A stretch of 64,000 nt of DNA from Sphingobacterium sp. GTDB taxonomy: Bacteria > Bacteroidota > Bacteroidia > Sphingobacteriales > Sphingobacteriaceae. Of this stretch, positions 44,465 to 53,057 are shown one piece after another (position 1 is the stretch's first letter; each line of letters opens with the position of its first letter). A model generated the notes under the pieces. The model saw only the letters and a program-made list of their open reading frames with translations, was not told where the DNA came from and did no database searches. A program made the translations under genes and the position numbers. Location: assembly GCA_031286695.1 (NCBI GenBank), contig JAITTY010000006.1:558001-622000 (forward strand), written 5' to 3'.

Positions 44465-44944
44465 TCACTTGGGATCAACATTCCCCAGCGTCCGGATCAA
44501 CGAATCAGCCTCAGCTTTTGTAGTGGGTCTGCTGGATGATGCCGTCTGCACTTTATAGCGGATATCCACAACTTTTGCCTGTACATCATAAATGGCCTCC
44601 ACTTCCAGTACCTTGGTGTATAGCTTCTTTTCGGCGTCATATCCGAAAGCGAAAAGATCAAGTTCATTTTGTATGTTACAACCCTTGAAAGCTATATTTT
44701 TCCAGCGATGTCCTACATGGCCGCTTGGATTGTACCAGATGATGCAGGAATCGAGATTTCTTCGGCCCCAGCTGGCTGGAAGGATATATAAACCCAGTTT
44801 TTTGCGCTGTTCATTGTAATCGACGCCATATTTTTCTGTAATGCACCTTTTGCTAAAATAAGACTGGATGGAGGGGTATATAGGCAATAGGATCACAATA
44901 AAGGACAGGGCGATAAATAGGTTCCGAAAAGTGGTCTTCTTCAT
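44465..44944 (-). CDS. Hypothetical envelope protein
   Basis: I do not recognise a family. From the chosen start (MKKTTFRN) the 159-residue protein has one hydrophobic N-terminal segment (LFIALSFIVILLPIYPS), a signal anchor or uncleaved signal. The start at 44986 would add 14 polar residues. The rest is a small soluble domain with WGRRNLDSCIIWYNPSGHVGHRW near 75 and strand-like sections (KLYTKVLEVEAIYDVQAKVVDIRYKVQ), and ends KAEADSLIRTLGNVDPK. Two or three cysteines are visible. No operon partner: the neighbours are convergent (GH43) and divergent (lipoprotein at 45178). Confidence 0.65.
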   Translation of the reverse strand: MKKTTFRNLFIALSFIVILLPIYPSIQSYFSKRCITEKYGVDYNEQRKKLGLYILPASWGRRNLDSCIIWYNPSGHVGHRWKNIAFKGCNIQNELDLFAFGYDAEKKLYTKVLEVEAIYDVQAKVVDIRYKVQTASSSRPTTKAEADSLIRTLGNVDPK

Positions 44945-45177
44945 AAATATGCTATCTTGTTTGTTGCTAAGCTGGTTTATTCGCAATGGCAGCGCGTTGT
45001 CGGCAATTCATTATTGTCTTCTATTTAAATATATTAAAAAAATATCTTTTGAAAGCTCCTACGGAAGGATTTTCAAAAAAAATAAAGGTGGGTTTTCTTA
45101 TACAAGTTAAAAGTATGGCTTATCAAAAACATTCTGATAAGCTTATTGTTTTAAAAAACAAGGCATAACCTTAGGCA

Positions 45178-46101
45178 ATGAATAGACTTCTTGTAACGCT
45201 CAGATCATTTCTCTTTTTGTCCCTATTGCTGTTGACAGGTTGTTCCACGCTGATCAACAATGTTCAGGTGCATACCTTGACGACAAACTACTGTGCGCCC
45301 AATGTGGCCTATACCTCAATTCCGATACAGGAAATCACTGCTAAGGATAGTATCCGGATAAGGAATGTTTTTTCTTATCATGATTTTGTACTGATCAAAT
45401 ACCTCAATTTGACAGCACCACTTATCCAATATTTGGATAGTCCGGCTAATGCACCGCTAAAATTGGCTGCGAGACAACAGATGATCGAAAAGTATATGCT
45501 GTTTGAAACGGAATTGAATGCTATTGCAGCAGAGCTGGACTGCAATGGTGAACGTATCGATAAGCTAGCAGGTTATATGGACGAACTGAATGCGAAAACG
45601 CAGACCCGTTTGACGGTGGCTTCTATCCTTCTGGGGGCTGTGACAGCTGTGACAGCAACTACGGTCAAGAATGACGACCTCAATAATGGACTGAGCATCG
45701 CCGGAGGGGTAGGCACAGCGGTTTTGGGATTTATGACCCTCAACCCCAAAGGCAAAAAGGTCAAGATGCAGCTGCAGCGCAATATGCTTGAAAGTATCTG
45801 GTATCAGAATAATAAGGCCCTGATCTATCCGAACTCGGTCTGGGGGATTTTATCGGAGAAGAAATTTAGCAATTCTGAAAATCACTCGCTGATCGAAACA
45901 ACGCGGCAACGCTGGCTCCGTTATGGGTTGGACGATCAGCAGGATAGTCCCCTTCAGCAGTTGTATTTTAGAGATGGTGGAACTTTTGCTGCTGGGGAAC
46001 TACACGATCTGGCCAATATGCACAATGAATTGCAGGCGACTATTCGTGCTATTCAGCAGGATATGCGAAGTTTAATACAAGTGATGAATACCTTGGACTG
46101 A
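45178..46101 (+). CDS. Hypothetical lipoprotein with hydrophobic central helices
   Basis: The lipoprotein signal has lipobox LLTGC (cysteine near residue 22). The 307-residue chain is mostly helical, with coiled-coil-like stretches at ~75-135 (MLFETELNAIAAELDCNGERIDKLAGYMDELNA-like pattern) and two short hydrophobic segments around 140-190 (VASILLGAVTAVTATTV; GLSIAGGVGTAVLGFMTL). These could be a hairpin that inserts in a membrane. The C-terminal ~35 residues are again helical (LANMHNELQATIRAIQQDM). I do not recognise a family or a function. It appears to stand alone, followed by a convergent AraC-type regulator 27 bases away. Confidence 0.65.
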   Translation: MNRLLVTLRSFLFLSLLLLTGCSTLINNVQVHTLTTNYCAPNVAYTSIPIQEITAKDSIRIRNVFSYHDFVLIKYLNLTAPLIQYLDSPANAPLKLAARQQMIEKYMLFETELNAIAAELDCNGERIDKLAGYMDELNAKTQTRLTVASILLGAVTAVTATTVKNDDLNNGLSIAGGVGTAVLGFMTLNPKGKKVKMQLQRNMLESIWYQNNKALIYPNSVWGILSEKKFSNSENHSLIETTRQRWLRYGLDDQQDSPLQQLYFRDGGTFAAGELHDLANMHNELQATIRAIQQDMRSLIQVMNTLD

Positions 46102-46128
46102 TCGATAAGTTGTTTCTTTGGTGTACGC

Positions 46129-47103
46129 TCATGGTCTGACCTGATTGGGGCTGATGGCAAACTTTTTCTTAAACGCACTGCTAAAATGCTGCAGTGAACA
46201 GTAGCCCAGTTCAAAAGCGATTTCAGTGGCTTGTTTTTTACCCTCGAGCAGCTGGTTTTTTGCCAGCTCCAGACGCAGATCGGAAAGATAGGAAAATGCG
46301 GTTTGATGGAATACCTCTTTAAATCCCCGTTTGAGTTTGTATTCATTTATACCCACTATCTTTGCCAGCTCAATCAGCGAAGGTGGCGACTCCATATTTT
46401 TGACCAGGTAATCGCGGGCAAATATAATCCGTTCTTTATCTTCATCATATTTTAGATAGGCTGCTGCTGAAAATCGGCTGTTATGAAAAGATTCGGCCTG
46501 TAAGACCAGTAATTCAATCGTCTTTGACAGAAAAAACATCTTCTTGAGACCGGCCGAGTAATCGCAGTTCAAAATCGAACGGATACAGTTCAGCTGTGAT
46601 AAATCGATGTTTAAATTGCTGTCTGAAAATGCGGTGGGACTACCTGATACGATCTTGTCCGCAAATCTTTGGAGGGATTCATTTCCATTTTTTGATATAT
46701 CCAAAAAGGCATCCTTCTGAAATTGGATCATAAAGGATTTCATTTTTAGTTCATCAAACCTCATTTTACCCGAAGCCTGTGTACCGTAGAATAAATTGTG
46801 TTGATTTTTTTTCAGTTCAAAAGTCCCGTTCATCCCATCCTGTTGGATTGATGTGCTCCCTTGCAGGTTAAAATGCATGCTTACCAGTTCTGTATCGCCT
46901 GTCCAGTCAAGTTCAGCCGGCCTGTCGAGATCGGCTTCTGCATACAGGATTTTGATCCCGTCAAAAATCCATTGTTTTGATGAGAGCTCACCATCAGGCA
47001 GCTTGATTTTAAAGACCTCATCTTTAAAATCCCTGCCCTTAAAGCTGTCTTCATCAAAAGCCATTTTAAATGGCTTTCCTTCATTTTTGAATTCAAATCC
47101 CAT
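46129..47103 (-). CDS. AraC-family transcription regulator
   Basis: The 324-residue protein has an N-terminal ~215-residue sensor-like region. The C-terminal AraC helix-turn-helix pair lies at ~230-320 (LIELAKIVGINEYKLKRGFKEVFHQTAFSYLSDLRL ... ATEIAFELGYCSLQHFSSAFKKKFAISPNQVRP in pieces). This region resembles PchR-type AraC regulators of Bacteroidota. It is divergent from the membrane protein/monooxygenase operon starting at 47199, with a 95-base gap, so it is the natural candidate regulator of that operon. The effector is unknown. Base composition and length are normal for the family. Confidence 0.92.
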   Translation of the reverse strand: MGFEFKNEGKPFKMAFDEDSFKGRDFKDEVFKIKLPDGELSSKQWIFDGIKILYAEADLDRPAELDWTGDTELVSMHFNLQGSTSIQQDGMNGTFELKKNQHNLFYGTQASGKMRFDELKMKSFMIQFQKDAFLDISKNGNESLQRFADKIVSGSPTAFSDSNLNIDLSQLNCIRSILNCDYSAGLKKMFFLSKTIELLVLQAESFHNSRFSAAAYLKYDEDKERIIFARDYLVKNMESPPSLIELAKIVGINEYKLKRGFKEVFHQTAFSYLSDLRLELAKNQLLEGKKQATEIAFELGYCSLQHFSSAFKKKFAISPNQVRP

Positions 47104-47198
47104 GGTTCCCTAATTTACTAGTTTTACTCCTTTTTTTGCAAGTTGATGCGATGGAAGCGAGGTAGTTTTGTACTGAAAATTAACGATAATTACTCGAT

Positions 47199-47696
47199 AT
47201 GCAAAATACCCATACATTCTCCAAAGCTACCCAATGGCTGTTTTATTCCATCTGCGCATACTTTCTGATGAATGGTGCCCAGCTTTGGGAAACAGCACTC
47301 ATGGTGCCTGCATGGACAGCAGCGCCACCTTCTTCCCTGATTGTCTTTCAGAAACCCTATGCTCTGGATTTTAAGGTTTTCTGGATTGTGATGCACAGCC
47401 TGCATGAAATTATCTTTATCGTCGCTTTATGTTATAATTGGAAAATAAAAAAGCGCCGAAATTTGATGGTGGCGGTATTTTTGGCCCATCTGGGCATTCG
47501 GATCTGGACTTTGATCTACTTTGCACCCACGCTGATGGAATTTCAGCGATTGCCTCACAATGATACTGTGGACCTTATCCTAAAAGAGAAAGCTGCGCAA
47601 TGGCGCCATTTGAATGACTTGCGGGTGGCCCTATTTTTTGTGCTCAATTTTTTACTGATACCCGGATTAAAAATTAAAGAAAAAGACGATGAATAA
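47199..47696 (+). CDS. Four-helix membrane protein of unknown function
   Basis: The 165-residue protein has four hydrophobic segments: WLFYSICAYFLMNGAQLW, KVFWIVMHSLHEIIFIVALCYNW, LMVAVFLAHLGIRIWTLIYF and LRVALFFVLNFLLIPGL. Conserved-looking polar residues occur within or next to the helices: a His-Glu pair in the second, and His and Arg in the third. I do not recognise a named family; DoxX-like or small transporter-like proteins are possible but unproven. Its last 8 bases overlap the flavin monooxygenase start (ATGAATAA), so the two are likely coupled. The divergent AraC gene probably controls it. Confidence 0.72.
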   Translation: MQNTHTFSKATQWLFYSICAYFLMNGAQLWETALMVPAWTAAPPSSLIVFQKPYALDFKVFWIVMHSLHEIIFIVALCYNWKIKKRRNLMVAVFLAHLGIRIWTLIYFAPTLMEFQRLPHNDTVDLILKEKAAQWRHLNDLRVALFFVLNFLLIPGLKIKEKDDE

Positions 47697-48888
47697 GAAA
47701 GTGATTATTATCGGCGCTGGTGCTGCTGGGCCAATACTGGCATTGCAGCTCAGAAAAATAGGTGATGACGTTGAAATTTTCGAATCCCGAATGGACAGCA
47801 ATAGGCAGGAGGGGGCCTTTTTGGGGCTTAGCCCGAATGGATTGAATGTGTTGAAGGAATTTGTGGATTTAAATGCGCTAAAAGAGGACTATACAAGCGC
47901 TTCAATGATTTTTTTCAATGCACGGGGAAAACAGATCGCCAAGCTTGATACCCAATATCAACTGCAAAAATATACGGTTGAAACCCTTCAATTAAGACGG
48001 GCAAACCTGAATAAGCATATTCGGGAAGCGGCGGCAGATGCGGGTATAAAGATAAGATATGGTAAAACGTTCGTCAGTTTTCAGGAAGCAGAAGATGGTG
48101 TTACCGCCTATTTTGCCGACGGAACTTCGGTTTCCGGAGACCTGATGATCGCCTGTGACGGTATGTTTTCGACCGTCAGAAATCGTTTATTTCCAGATTT
48201 ATCTGTACTTCGATATAGCAAGCTGATCTCGACCGGTGGTTATGCTTGGCTGCCAGAGCTCGCTAAGCCGTCGGAATCCATACAGATGACCTTTGCTGAA
48301 CGTGGTTTTTTTGCCTATTCGGTTTCCGATAAAGGTGAAGTATGGTGGTTCAATAATTATTTTAGAGCGCAGGAACCGAGCTCTACGGAAATTAGGAAAA
48401 CGCTGAAAGGCGAAATTCAGCAGCAGCTGCTCGACATTCATAAAAATGACGATCCATTGTTTTCCAAAATTATAACCAACAGCCATGAGATCATAGCCTA
48501 TCCGGTTTATGATTTGCCTAGGTTGCCTAAATGGTACAAGGGGCGGGTTTGTCTTATTGGCGATGCAGCGCATGGCATCTCGCCTCATATCGGGCAGGGA
48601 GCTGCACTTGCCCTGGAAGATACAGTAGTGCTCGCAGAGCTTTTGAAAAGGCATCGGGATTACCAAAAAGCTTTTGAACTTTTTCAGTCGCTACGTCAGC
48701 CCCGAGTCGAAAAAATCATAGCAAGCGCCCGAAAAGTGGGGGATACTAAAACAAAAACAAACCCAATAGCGGCCTGGTTTCGCGATCGCCTGCTTCCTTA
48801 CTTTATCGACAAACAAATTCAACAGCTGGATTGGATCTATGGCTGGACTTTCCCCCCTACCAACACCACTGATTTACCCCAAAATTAA
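47689..48888 (+). CDS. FAD-dependent aromatic-ring monooxygenase-type oxidoreductase
   Basis: This is a group A flavoprotein monooxygenase of the PHBH fold. The FAD-binding GxGxxG motif is at residues ~8-13 (IIGAGAAGP). The DG motif appears as ACDGMFSTVRNR near 155, and the second FAD motif as LIGDAAHGISPHIGQGAALALED near 285-307. Length (399) is normal. It follows a small membrane protein in a two-gene operon opposite an AraC regulator, an arrangement often used for inducible detoxification. Drug inactivation as by Tet(X) is possible for the superfamily, but I could not match the Tet(X) sequence features, so no such name is given. Substrate unknown. Confidence 0.92.
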   Translation: MNKKVIIIGAGAAGPILALQLRKIGDDVEIFESRMDSNRQEGAFLGLSPNGLNVLKEFVDLNALKEDYTSASMIFFNARGKQIAKLDTQYQLQKYTVETLQLRRANLNKHIREAAADAGIKIRYGKTFVSFQEAEDGVTAYFADGTSVSGDLMIACDGMFSTVRNRLFPDLSVLRYSKLISTGGYAWLPELAKPSESIQMTFAERGFFAYSVSDKGEVWWFNNYFRAQEPSSTEIRKTLKGEIQQQLLDIHKNDDPLFSKIITNSHEIIAYPVYDLPRLPKWYKGRVCLIGDAAHGISPHIGQGAALALEDTVVLAELLKRHRDYQKAFELFQSLRQPRVEKIIASARKVGDTKTKTNPIAAWFRDRLLPYFIDKQIQQLDWIYGWTFPPTNTTDLPQN

Positions 48889-48889
48889 G

Positions 48890-49105
48890 TTAGACAGCAA
48901 TCTCTTCTTCCCTTGGATGAACGGATTGTTGTCCTTTGATGTTTTTGATTCCCTTTCTACTTAACCATTCGATAAAATGATCGGGATCGTCTGGTGTAAA
49001 ATGGATGACCTTACCCGTGTTGAGCAGTAAGGAAAATATACCGCAATTCGCAATGAATTTTATGATTTCATCAGAACGGTGTTTCAATAGCGGAAAATAT
49101 TCCAT
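48890..49105 (-). CDS. Small hypothetical protein, 71 residues
   Basis: This is a plausible small gene: MEYFPLLKHRSDEIIKFIANCGIFSLLLNTGK, then a beta/alpha stretch (VIHFTPDDPDHFIEWLSRKGIKNIKG). The composition is protein-like with charged and aromatic residues well spread, and the ATG is preceded by an A-rich leader typical of this genome. It ends 2 bases from the convergent monooxygenase stop. No family recognised. It could still be a chance ORF, but it sits outside any other gene. Confidence 0.55.
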   Translation of the reverse strand: MEYFPLLKHRSDEIIKFIANCGIFSLLLNTGKVIHFTPDDPDHFIEWLSRKGIKNIKGQQSVHPREEEIAV

Positions 49106-49163
49106 TAAGTTTATCTTTTTTTTTCTTTTAAAAATAGGTCGGAGAAAATATCCTAAATATGCG

Positions 49164-49403
49164 TTAAATGGTTAATTCAATCGATTGCATAAACTGTTTC
49201 AAAGATGTGAAATATTGTTGATATTTCTCCAAAAGATTATAAATTATTATACCATGCTTCGGTAAAACACCAATATCGATATTGTGCAAGTATTCATCGA
49301 TTATGTAGTTTCTTTGATGGTTCAATACTGGTACTTTTGTTAGGAAAGAAGATAACAAATTATAAACCGAATGACTTTGTCCCATACTTTTAGGCCGAAG
49401 CAT
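49164..49403 (-). CDS. Possible small hypothetical protein, 79 residues
   Basis: A weak candidate in an A/T-rich gap between the small minus-strand gene and the GH29 gene. The reading frame MLRPKSMGQSHSVYNLLSS... to the stop has amphipathic helix-like parts (YNLLEKYQQYFTSLKQFM) but no recognised motif. The ATG lies 22 bases from the divergent GH29 start, so the frame may merely overlap regulatory DNA. Low confidence. Confidence 0.3.
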   Translation of the reverse strand: MLRPKSMGQSHSVYNLLSSFLTKVPVLNHQRNYIIDEYLHNIDIGVLPKHGIIIYNLLEKYQQYFTSLKQFMQSIELTI

Positions 49404-49425
49404 TCTGACCGAAGATTATCGTATA

Positions 49426-51060
49426 ATGGATAGAAGAACAGCAATTAAGTTTCTCGGTGCAACTATTCCGACCCTTTTCCTTGGTAAATTTGGAGCTGCC
49501 CACGCATATCTAGGGAAAGCTCCTTTTCATCCCGATTGGCGCTCACTTGAAAATTATCAGGTACCTGATTGGTTTCGCGATGCCAAATTTGGCATCTGGG
49601 CGCATTGGGGACCACAATGCGAGCCCGAACGGGGTGATTGGTACGCCCGTGGTATGTATCAGGAGGGATCGGACCAATATCAATATCATCTTGAAAAATA
49701 CGGACATCCTTCTGTCTTCGGTTTTAAGGATGTGATCCATCGGTGGAAAGCCGAAAACTGGAATCCGGAGGAGCTGATGGAACTATATAAGAATGCCGGT
49801 GCACAGTATTTTATGGCACTGGCCAACCATCACGATAATCTAGACCTTTACCACAGCAGCCACCATAAATGGAATAGTGTAAATGTTGGCCCTAAGAAAG
49901 ATATTGTAAAAGGCTGGGAACGTTCCGCAAGAAAAAGAGGTCTTAAGTTTGGCGTAAGTGTACACGCGGCACATGCTTGGACCTGGTATGAAACTGCACA
50001 GCGGAGTGATAAAGAAGGTAAGTTTGCCGGTATACCCTATGATGGGAAATTAACGAAAAAGGATGGCGCAGGACAATGGTGGGCAGCATACGATCCGCAG
50101 GAACTTTATGCACAGGATCATGCGCCTAGTTTGGATAGTAAGGATGATAACACCGTTCATCGGCAATGGCATTGGGATGTAAATTCGGGGGTAAGTGTAC
50201 CAACAAAGGCGTATTGCGAAAATTTTAAGGCCCGGACCCTGGAATTGATCAACAATTACAAACCCGATATCGTTTATTTTGATGATACCGTCCTGCCGCT
50301 CTGGCCGATAAGCAATGTTGGGCTGGAGATAGCCGCTGATTTTTATAATAAAAGCATGCAGGCAAATAAAGGCAAGGTTGATGTGGTAATTAATGGTAAA
50401 ATCCTCAATGAACAACAGCGTAAATGTCTGGTATGGGATATCGAACGGGGGCAGAGTAATGCCATCGAGCCGCAACCCTGGCAGACTTGTACCTGCATAG
50501 GATCCTGGCATTATGACCGGCGGATCTATGATAATGATCAATATAAATCTGCCAAGACCGTTATTCATATGCTGATAGACGTGGTCAGCAAAAATGGTAA
50601 CCTATTGTTGAGTGTACCCCTGCGCGGTGATGGATCTATCGATGACAAAGCTAGAGCAGTGGTCGAGGGGATAGGGGGCTGGATGGCTGTACACCGGGAA
50701 GCTATTATAGGAACAAGACCATGGCGTATTTTTGGTGAGGGCCCTGCACAGGAGGAAGCGCCTTCGCTTAATGTTCAGGGGTTCAACGAGGGAAAGGGAA
50801 AGGCTTTTACCAGTGATGATGTTCGTTTTACGACAAAGGGAAATGTACTGTATGCCTTTATTATGGGAATACCTACTGAAAAGCCGATTAAAATCAAGTC
50901 ATTGGGGCGTTCCGCACCCAATACCCGTGTGGTCAGCAGGGTACAGCTACTGGGCGTTAATGATCGGATATCCTTTCGGCAGCTCGACGATGCTCTTGAG
51001 GTTCAGTTACCCGACAGTTTCGTTCAAAATGATATCGCAACAGTACTAAAAATTACCTAA
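49426..51060 (+). CDS. GH29 alpha-L-fucosidase
   Basis: This enzyme releases alpha-linked L-fucose from glycans. The N-terminus has a twin-arginine-like motif (DRRTAIKFLGA) before a hydrophobic stretch, so Tat export is possible. GH29 features include the opening VPDWFRDAKFGIWAHWGP and the HHDNLDLY region near residue 140. The likely nucleophile Asp is at ~286 in PDIVYFDD (D286/D287). A C-terminal beta domain (~440-544) contains the usual tail. Length (544) is typical. It is a single gene, convergent with the protease gene 21 bases away. No SusC/SusD gene is adjacent. The linkage (1,2, 1,3 or 1,4) cannot be read from sequence. Confidence 0.93.
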   Translation: MDRRTAIKFLGATIPTLFLGKFGAAHAYLGKAPFHPDWRSLENYQVPDWFRDAKFGIWAHWGPQCEPERGDWYARGMYQEGSDQYQYHLEKYGHPSVFGFKDVIHRWKAENWNPEELMELYKNAGAQYFMALANHHDNLDLYHSSHHKWNSVNVGPKKDIVKGWERSARKRGLKFGVSVHAAHAWTWYETAQRSDKEGKFAGIPYDGKLTKKDGAGQWWAAYDPQELYAQDHAPSLDSKDDNTVHRQWHWDVNSGVSVPTKAYCENFKARTLELINNYKPDIVYFDDTVLPLWPISNVGLEIAADFYNKSMQANKGKVDVVINGKILNEQQRKCLVWDIERGQSNAIEPQPWQTCTCIGSWHYDRRIYDNDQYKSAKTVIHMLIDVVSKNGNLLLSVPLRGDGSIDDKARAVVEGIGGWMAVHREAIIGTRPWRIFGEGPAQEEAPSLNVQGFNEGKGKAFTSDDVRFTTKGNVLYAFIMGIPTEKPIKIKSLGRSAPNTRVVSRVQLLGVNDRISFRQLDDALEVQLPDSFVQNDIATVLKIT

Positions 51061-51080
51061 TGATGTGATCTATTTACGTG

Positions 51081-52772
51081 CTAAAGCAGCTGTTCGACAT
51101 TGGATAAAAACTTTAATACAGCATCTCTAGGAATAGCTAGACAAGCAGTATGACTGAAACGTGCAATGTTGATGCCTATAAAATGGCCATTGCTATCGAC
51201 TATCGGACTTCCACATTCATCGGCATGAATGCGTGAATCGTGAAGAAACACACTTGGAAAGTGGTCCCTACGAACTGATTTTCCTTTGGGAATGTTGTTT
51301 GCCGGATGTGGATTTTCCCTGGTTGGCCATTTGGAAAGGATGACCTTGGTATGAAAATCCGCTGCTCCCCGTCGGTATTGAACCTGTAGCGTATCGCCTG
51401 CAGAAAATTGTTGCATGGCCGCATTGATTTTGACGGCACTTGCTACATCATGACCATTTAATGCAATCATATGGTCGCCGACTTGGAGTCCGGCGTGGGC
51501 TGCTGCTCCCATGCTATCTACTTTTGTTAAGGTTGGAAGACCGTCTAGCTCCCGCATCTGTGCATCGAAAGTTCCTGGAACAGGTATACGTGGGAAGGTG
51601 CGGGACGACATGCCCAGGACACCGGTTTTGCGCTGATTGGAGGTAAGCAGTGACCATAAATTTAAACCCACCAGTGTATCCGGTATACCTTGCTGCGCAA
51701 TTTCCGATATGGCGATCGACGGAAATTTATGATCACCCGTGAGTGCCACCAGGTCGCTTTTTTCGTCTCTAAGCAGGACTTTTAAGGCGTAGACCTTCTT
51801 GCCAATTTTAACAATTGGCGCTTTGCCAACTAAACTACTTTTGGATAAGATCACCTGCTTCTTGTTGCGCAATTGAAATACTGTTCCTAATATAGAAATA
51901 CTGTCGTCTTTTAAAATACTGCTAATTCTTATGGACTGAAAGTTTGTCTTTGGATGTTTTGCCTGTTTTTTTAGCGCCAATTCCAATAGTTTCTGCTGCT
52001 CAGGATCGCTACCGATCGAATCGCTTAGACTGGGATAAGTGTCGATAGCGACTGGGTGGCTGAGCGACTGCCAATATTTACGGTAGCTATTTACAGGGAC
52101 CTCAAAATTGATGCCCTCAGGACTATCGATACGGCTGTGAAGGCCAATGACCCGACCTAGGGCATCAAACAATGGGCCTCCGGAATCTCCCGGTTCCATG
52201 ATGCTGCTGCTTTGAATAAAACCATAGTCGTCCATTTTTTTTAGAATACGCCCGGTACGCAAAAAGGGAATGTAGAAGGGGAGTGTTTCAGGATAAGATA
52301 GTCCAAAGCAGAACTGGTTTTCAGCGATAGATGATGACCAGCCCATTTCAGCAAAGGGCCAGGGGCCTTCACCCTGCATCTTCATCATAGCAATATCGGG
52401 CAAGTTGCTCTGTTGATCCACGACCAGTCTTCCGAGCGCCTTGGCGACTCCCTGCTTGCCATCGGGGAAAATTACGCGATAGAAATTGCCCGGCTTTGTG
52501 GAATGTGCCACTGTAAGGATAGCTCCATCCACAGATACAATAACACCACTGAAAGGGGCACTGTTTTGCTGGCCGCTGGTACTGTCAATACCAAACATTT
52601 TTATCGATGCCGTCATTGCCCGGAAAAGGGTAGATTTCGGTATGTCGTGACCAAGCGACATGTTTTTCTGCGCTAAGCAGGTAGTGGGATAGATGGCTAG
52701 GCACAAAATCGCCCAAATAATGATGTAGTGGAAGACTGTATGATCAGAAAATTTTTTGGAACACGTTGTCAT
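51081..52772 (-). CDS. Secreted trypsin-like protease with PDZ and a degenerate second protease-like half
   Basis: After a signal peptide (IIWAILCLAIYPTTCLAQ) the first protease domain (~45-235) has an apparently complete triad: His90 in LTVAHS, Asp126 in NLPDIAMM and Ser197 in EPGDSGGP. A second half (~285-400 and ~485-563) repeats the pattern: VILSKSS where the His would be (position ~313 is Ser), SDLVAL with Asp340, and DECGSPIVDSNG with Cys520 in the Ser position. A PDZ domain (~405-480, AHAGLQVGDHMIALNG) is inserted in it. The layout suggests an HtrA-like periplasmic protease with a pseudo-protease partner fused on. The second half is called from motif spacing only. No operon partner. 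Confidence 0.85.
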   Translation of the reverse strand: MTTCSKKFSDHTVFHYIIIWAILCLAIYPTTCLAQKNMSLGHDIPKSTLFRAMTASIKMFGIDSTSGQQNSAPFSGVIVSVDGAILTVAHSTKPGNFYRVIFPDGKQGVAKALGRLVVDQQSNLPDIAMMKMQGEGPWPFAEMGWSSSIAENQFCFGLSYPETLPFYIPFLRTGRILKKMDDYGFIQSSSIMEPGDSGGPLFDALGRVIGLHSRIDSPEGINFEVPVNSYRKYWQSLSHPVAIDTYPSLSDSIGSDPEQQKLLELALKKQAKHPKTNFQSIRISSILKDDSISILGTVFQLRNKKQVILSKSSLVGKAPIVKIGKKVYALKVLLRDEKSDLVALTGDHKFPSIAISEIAQQGIPDTLVGLNLWSLLTSNQRKTGVLGMSSRTFPRIPVPGTFDAQMRELDGLPTLTKVDSMGAAAHAGLQVGDHMIALNGHDVASAVKINAAMQQFSAGDTLQVQYRRGAADFHTKVILSKWPTRENPHPANNIPKGKSVRRDHFPSVFLHDSRIHADECGSPIVDSNGHFIGINIARFSHTACLAIPRDAVLKFLSNVEQLL

Positions 52773-53057
52773 ATTGCGAACAGGTTGATTTATTGGATTA
52801 GGTTTGGCTTTAGAAGGCCACGGCTCAAAGGTAGCAGATTTGTCAACAGAAAAACAAGAGCAACCGAGTAGATCTGAATATATTATTGACTTTGCTTTCT
52901 TTTTGATCCTGTTCGCCGAAAAATTTATGGCTTATATGGAGAAATTTTGAAAAATTAGTAGGAAGAATTTAGGGATAAGTCGTCGATAGGAAGTATCAAT
53001 TCTTTTTAGTTATCTTTATCCACGAAAAGATTGACCTCTAGCTAAACGAATCTACAG

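Noticed and set aside
47689..48888. Naming the flavin monooxygenase Tet(X)
   Set aside because: Only general FAD motifs are shared; the sequence around them does not follow Tet(X) as I remember it, so a resistance name would be unsupported.
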